Assembly (NCBI GenBank): GCA_947178685.1
Contig: CAMWZE010000113.1
Span: forward strand, 1 to 5,886
Direction of reading: 5' to 3'
Length of the DNA stretch: 5,886 nt
Origin: an uncultured Porphyromonadaceae bacterium
GTDB taxonomy: Bacteria; Bacteroidota; Bacteroidia; Bacteroidales; Muribaculaceae
Shown: positions 5,878 to 5,886 of the stretch, piece after piece
Layout: each line of letters opens with the position of its first letter
Numbering within the stretch: the first letter of the stretch is position 1
Position numbers and translations under genes: made by a program
The notes under the pieces: generated by a model
What the model was told of the DNA's origin: nothing
The model's input: only the letters and a program-made list of their open reading frames with translations
Databases searched by the model: none

Positions 5878-5886
5878 GTGAAATAA

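Overview
The window looks like chromosomal DNA from a member of the Bacteroidota, most likely order Bacteroidales. The evidence is the absence of Shine-Dalgarno sequences ahead of the starts, promoter-like boxes matching the Bacteroides consensus (TTTG upstream, TAnnTTTG near -7), and a periplasmic helical-repeat / single-TM / coiled-coil protein of a kind common in that group. All five supported genes lie on the minus strand, so transcription runs from high to low coordinates. Intergenic gaps are short (2 to 146 bp) and there is no stretch above 300 bases without a gene.

In order of transcription: (1) 5844-3952, a long RelA/SpoT homologue (RSH) of 630 residues with an intact (p)ppGpp hydrolase (HD) active site, a synthetase domain that has lost several catalytic residues, then TGS, Cys/His motif and ACT regions. 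The helical region that normally separates TGS from the Cys motif is missing. (2) 3805-2348, an exported, membrane-anchored helical-repeat protein that resembles the sensor half of Bacteroidetes TPR regulators but ends after a short cytoplasmic coiled coil with no kinase or HTH output. (3) 2262-1078, purT, formate-dependent GAR transformylase. (4) 1075-209, the N-terminal half of a ThrE-type threonine/serine exporter, starting 2 bp after purT. (5) 167-1, the start of the C-terminal ThrE half, cut by the window edge.

purT and the two thrE halves probably form one transcription unit. The RSH and the TPR protein each have a promoter-like sequence of their own. Between the TPR gene and purT sits a compact element: a 10-bp inverted repeat bracketed by a perfect 10-bp direct repeat, possibly a terminator or a leader structure.

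Most of the window is ordinary core metabolism. The points worth a second look are the apparently synthetase-dead, shortened RSH, the output-less sensor-like protein, and an exact 42-bp in-frame tandem duplication in the N-terminal extension of the exporter gene, which also creates a GAAA-tetraloop hairpin in the mRNA. I see no mobile element, CRISPR array, tRNA or rRNA, and nothing that amounts to a wholly new system.
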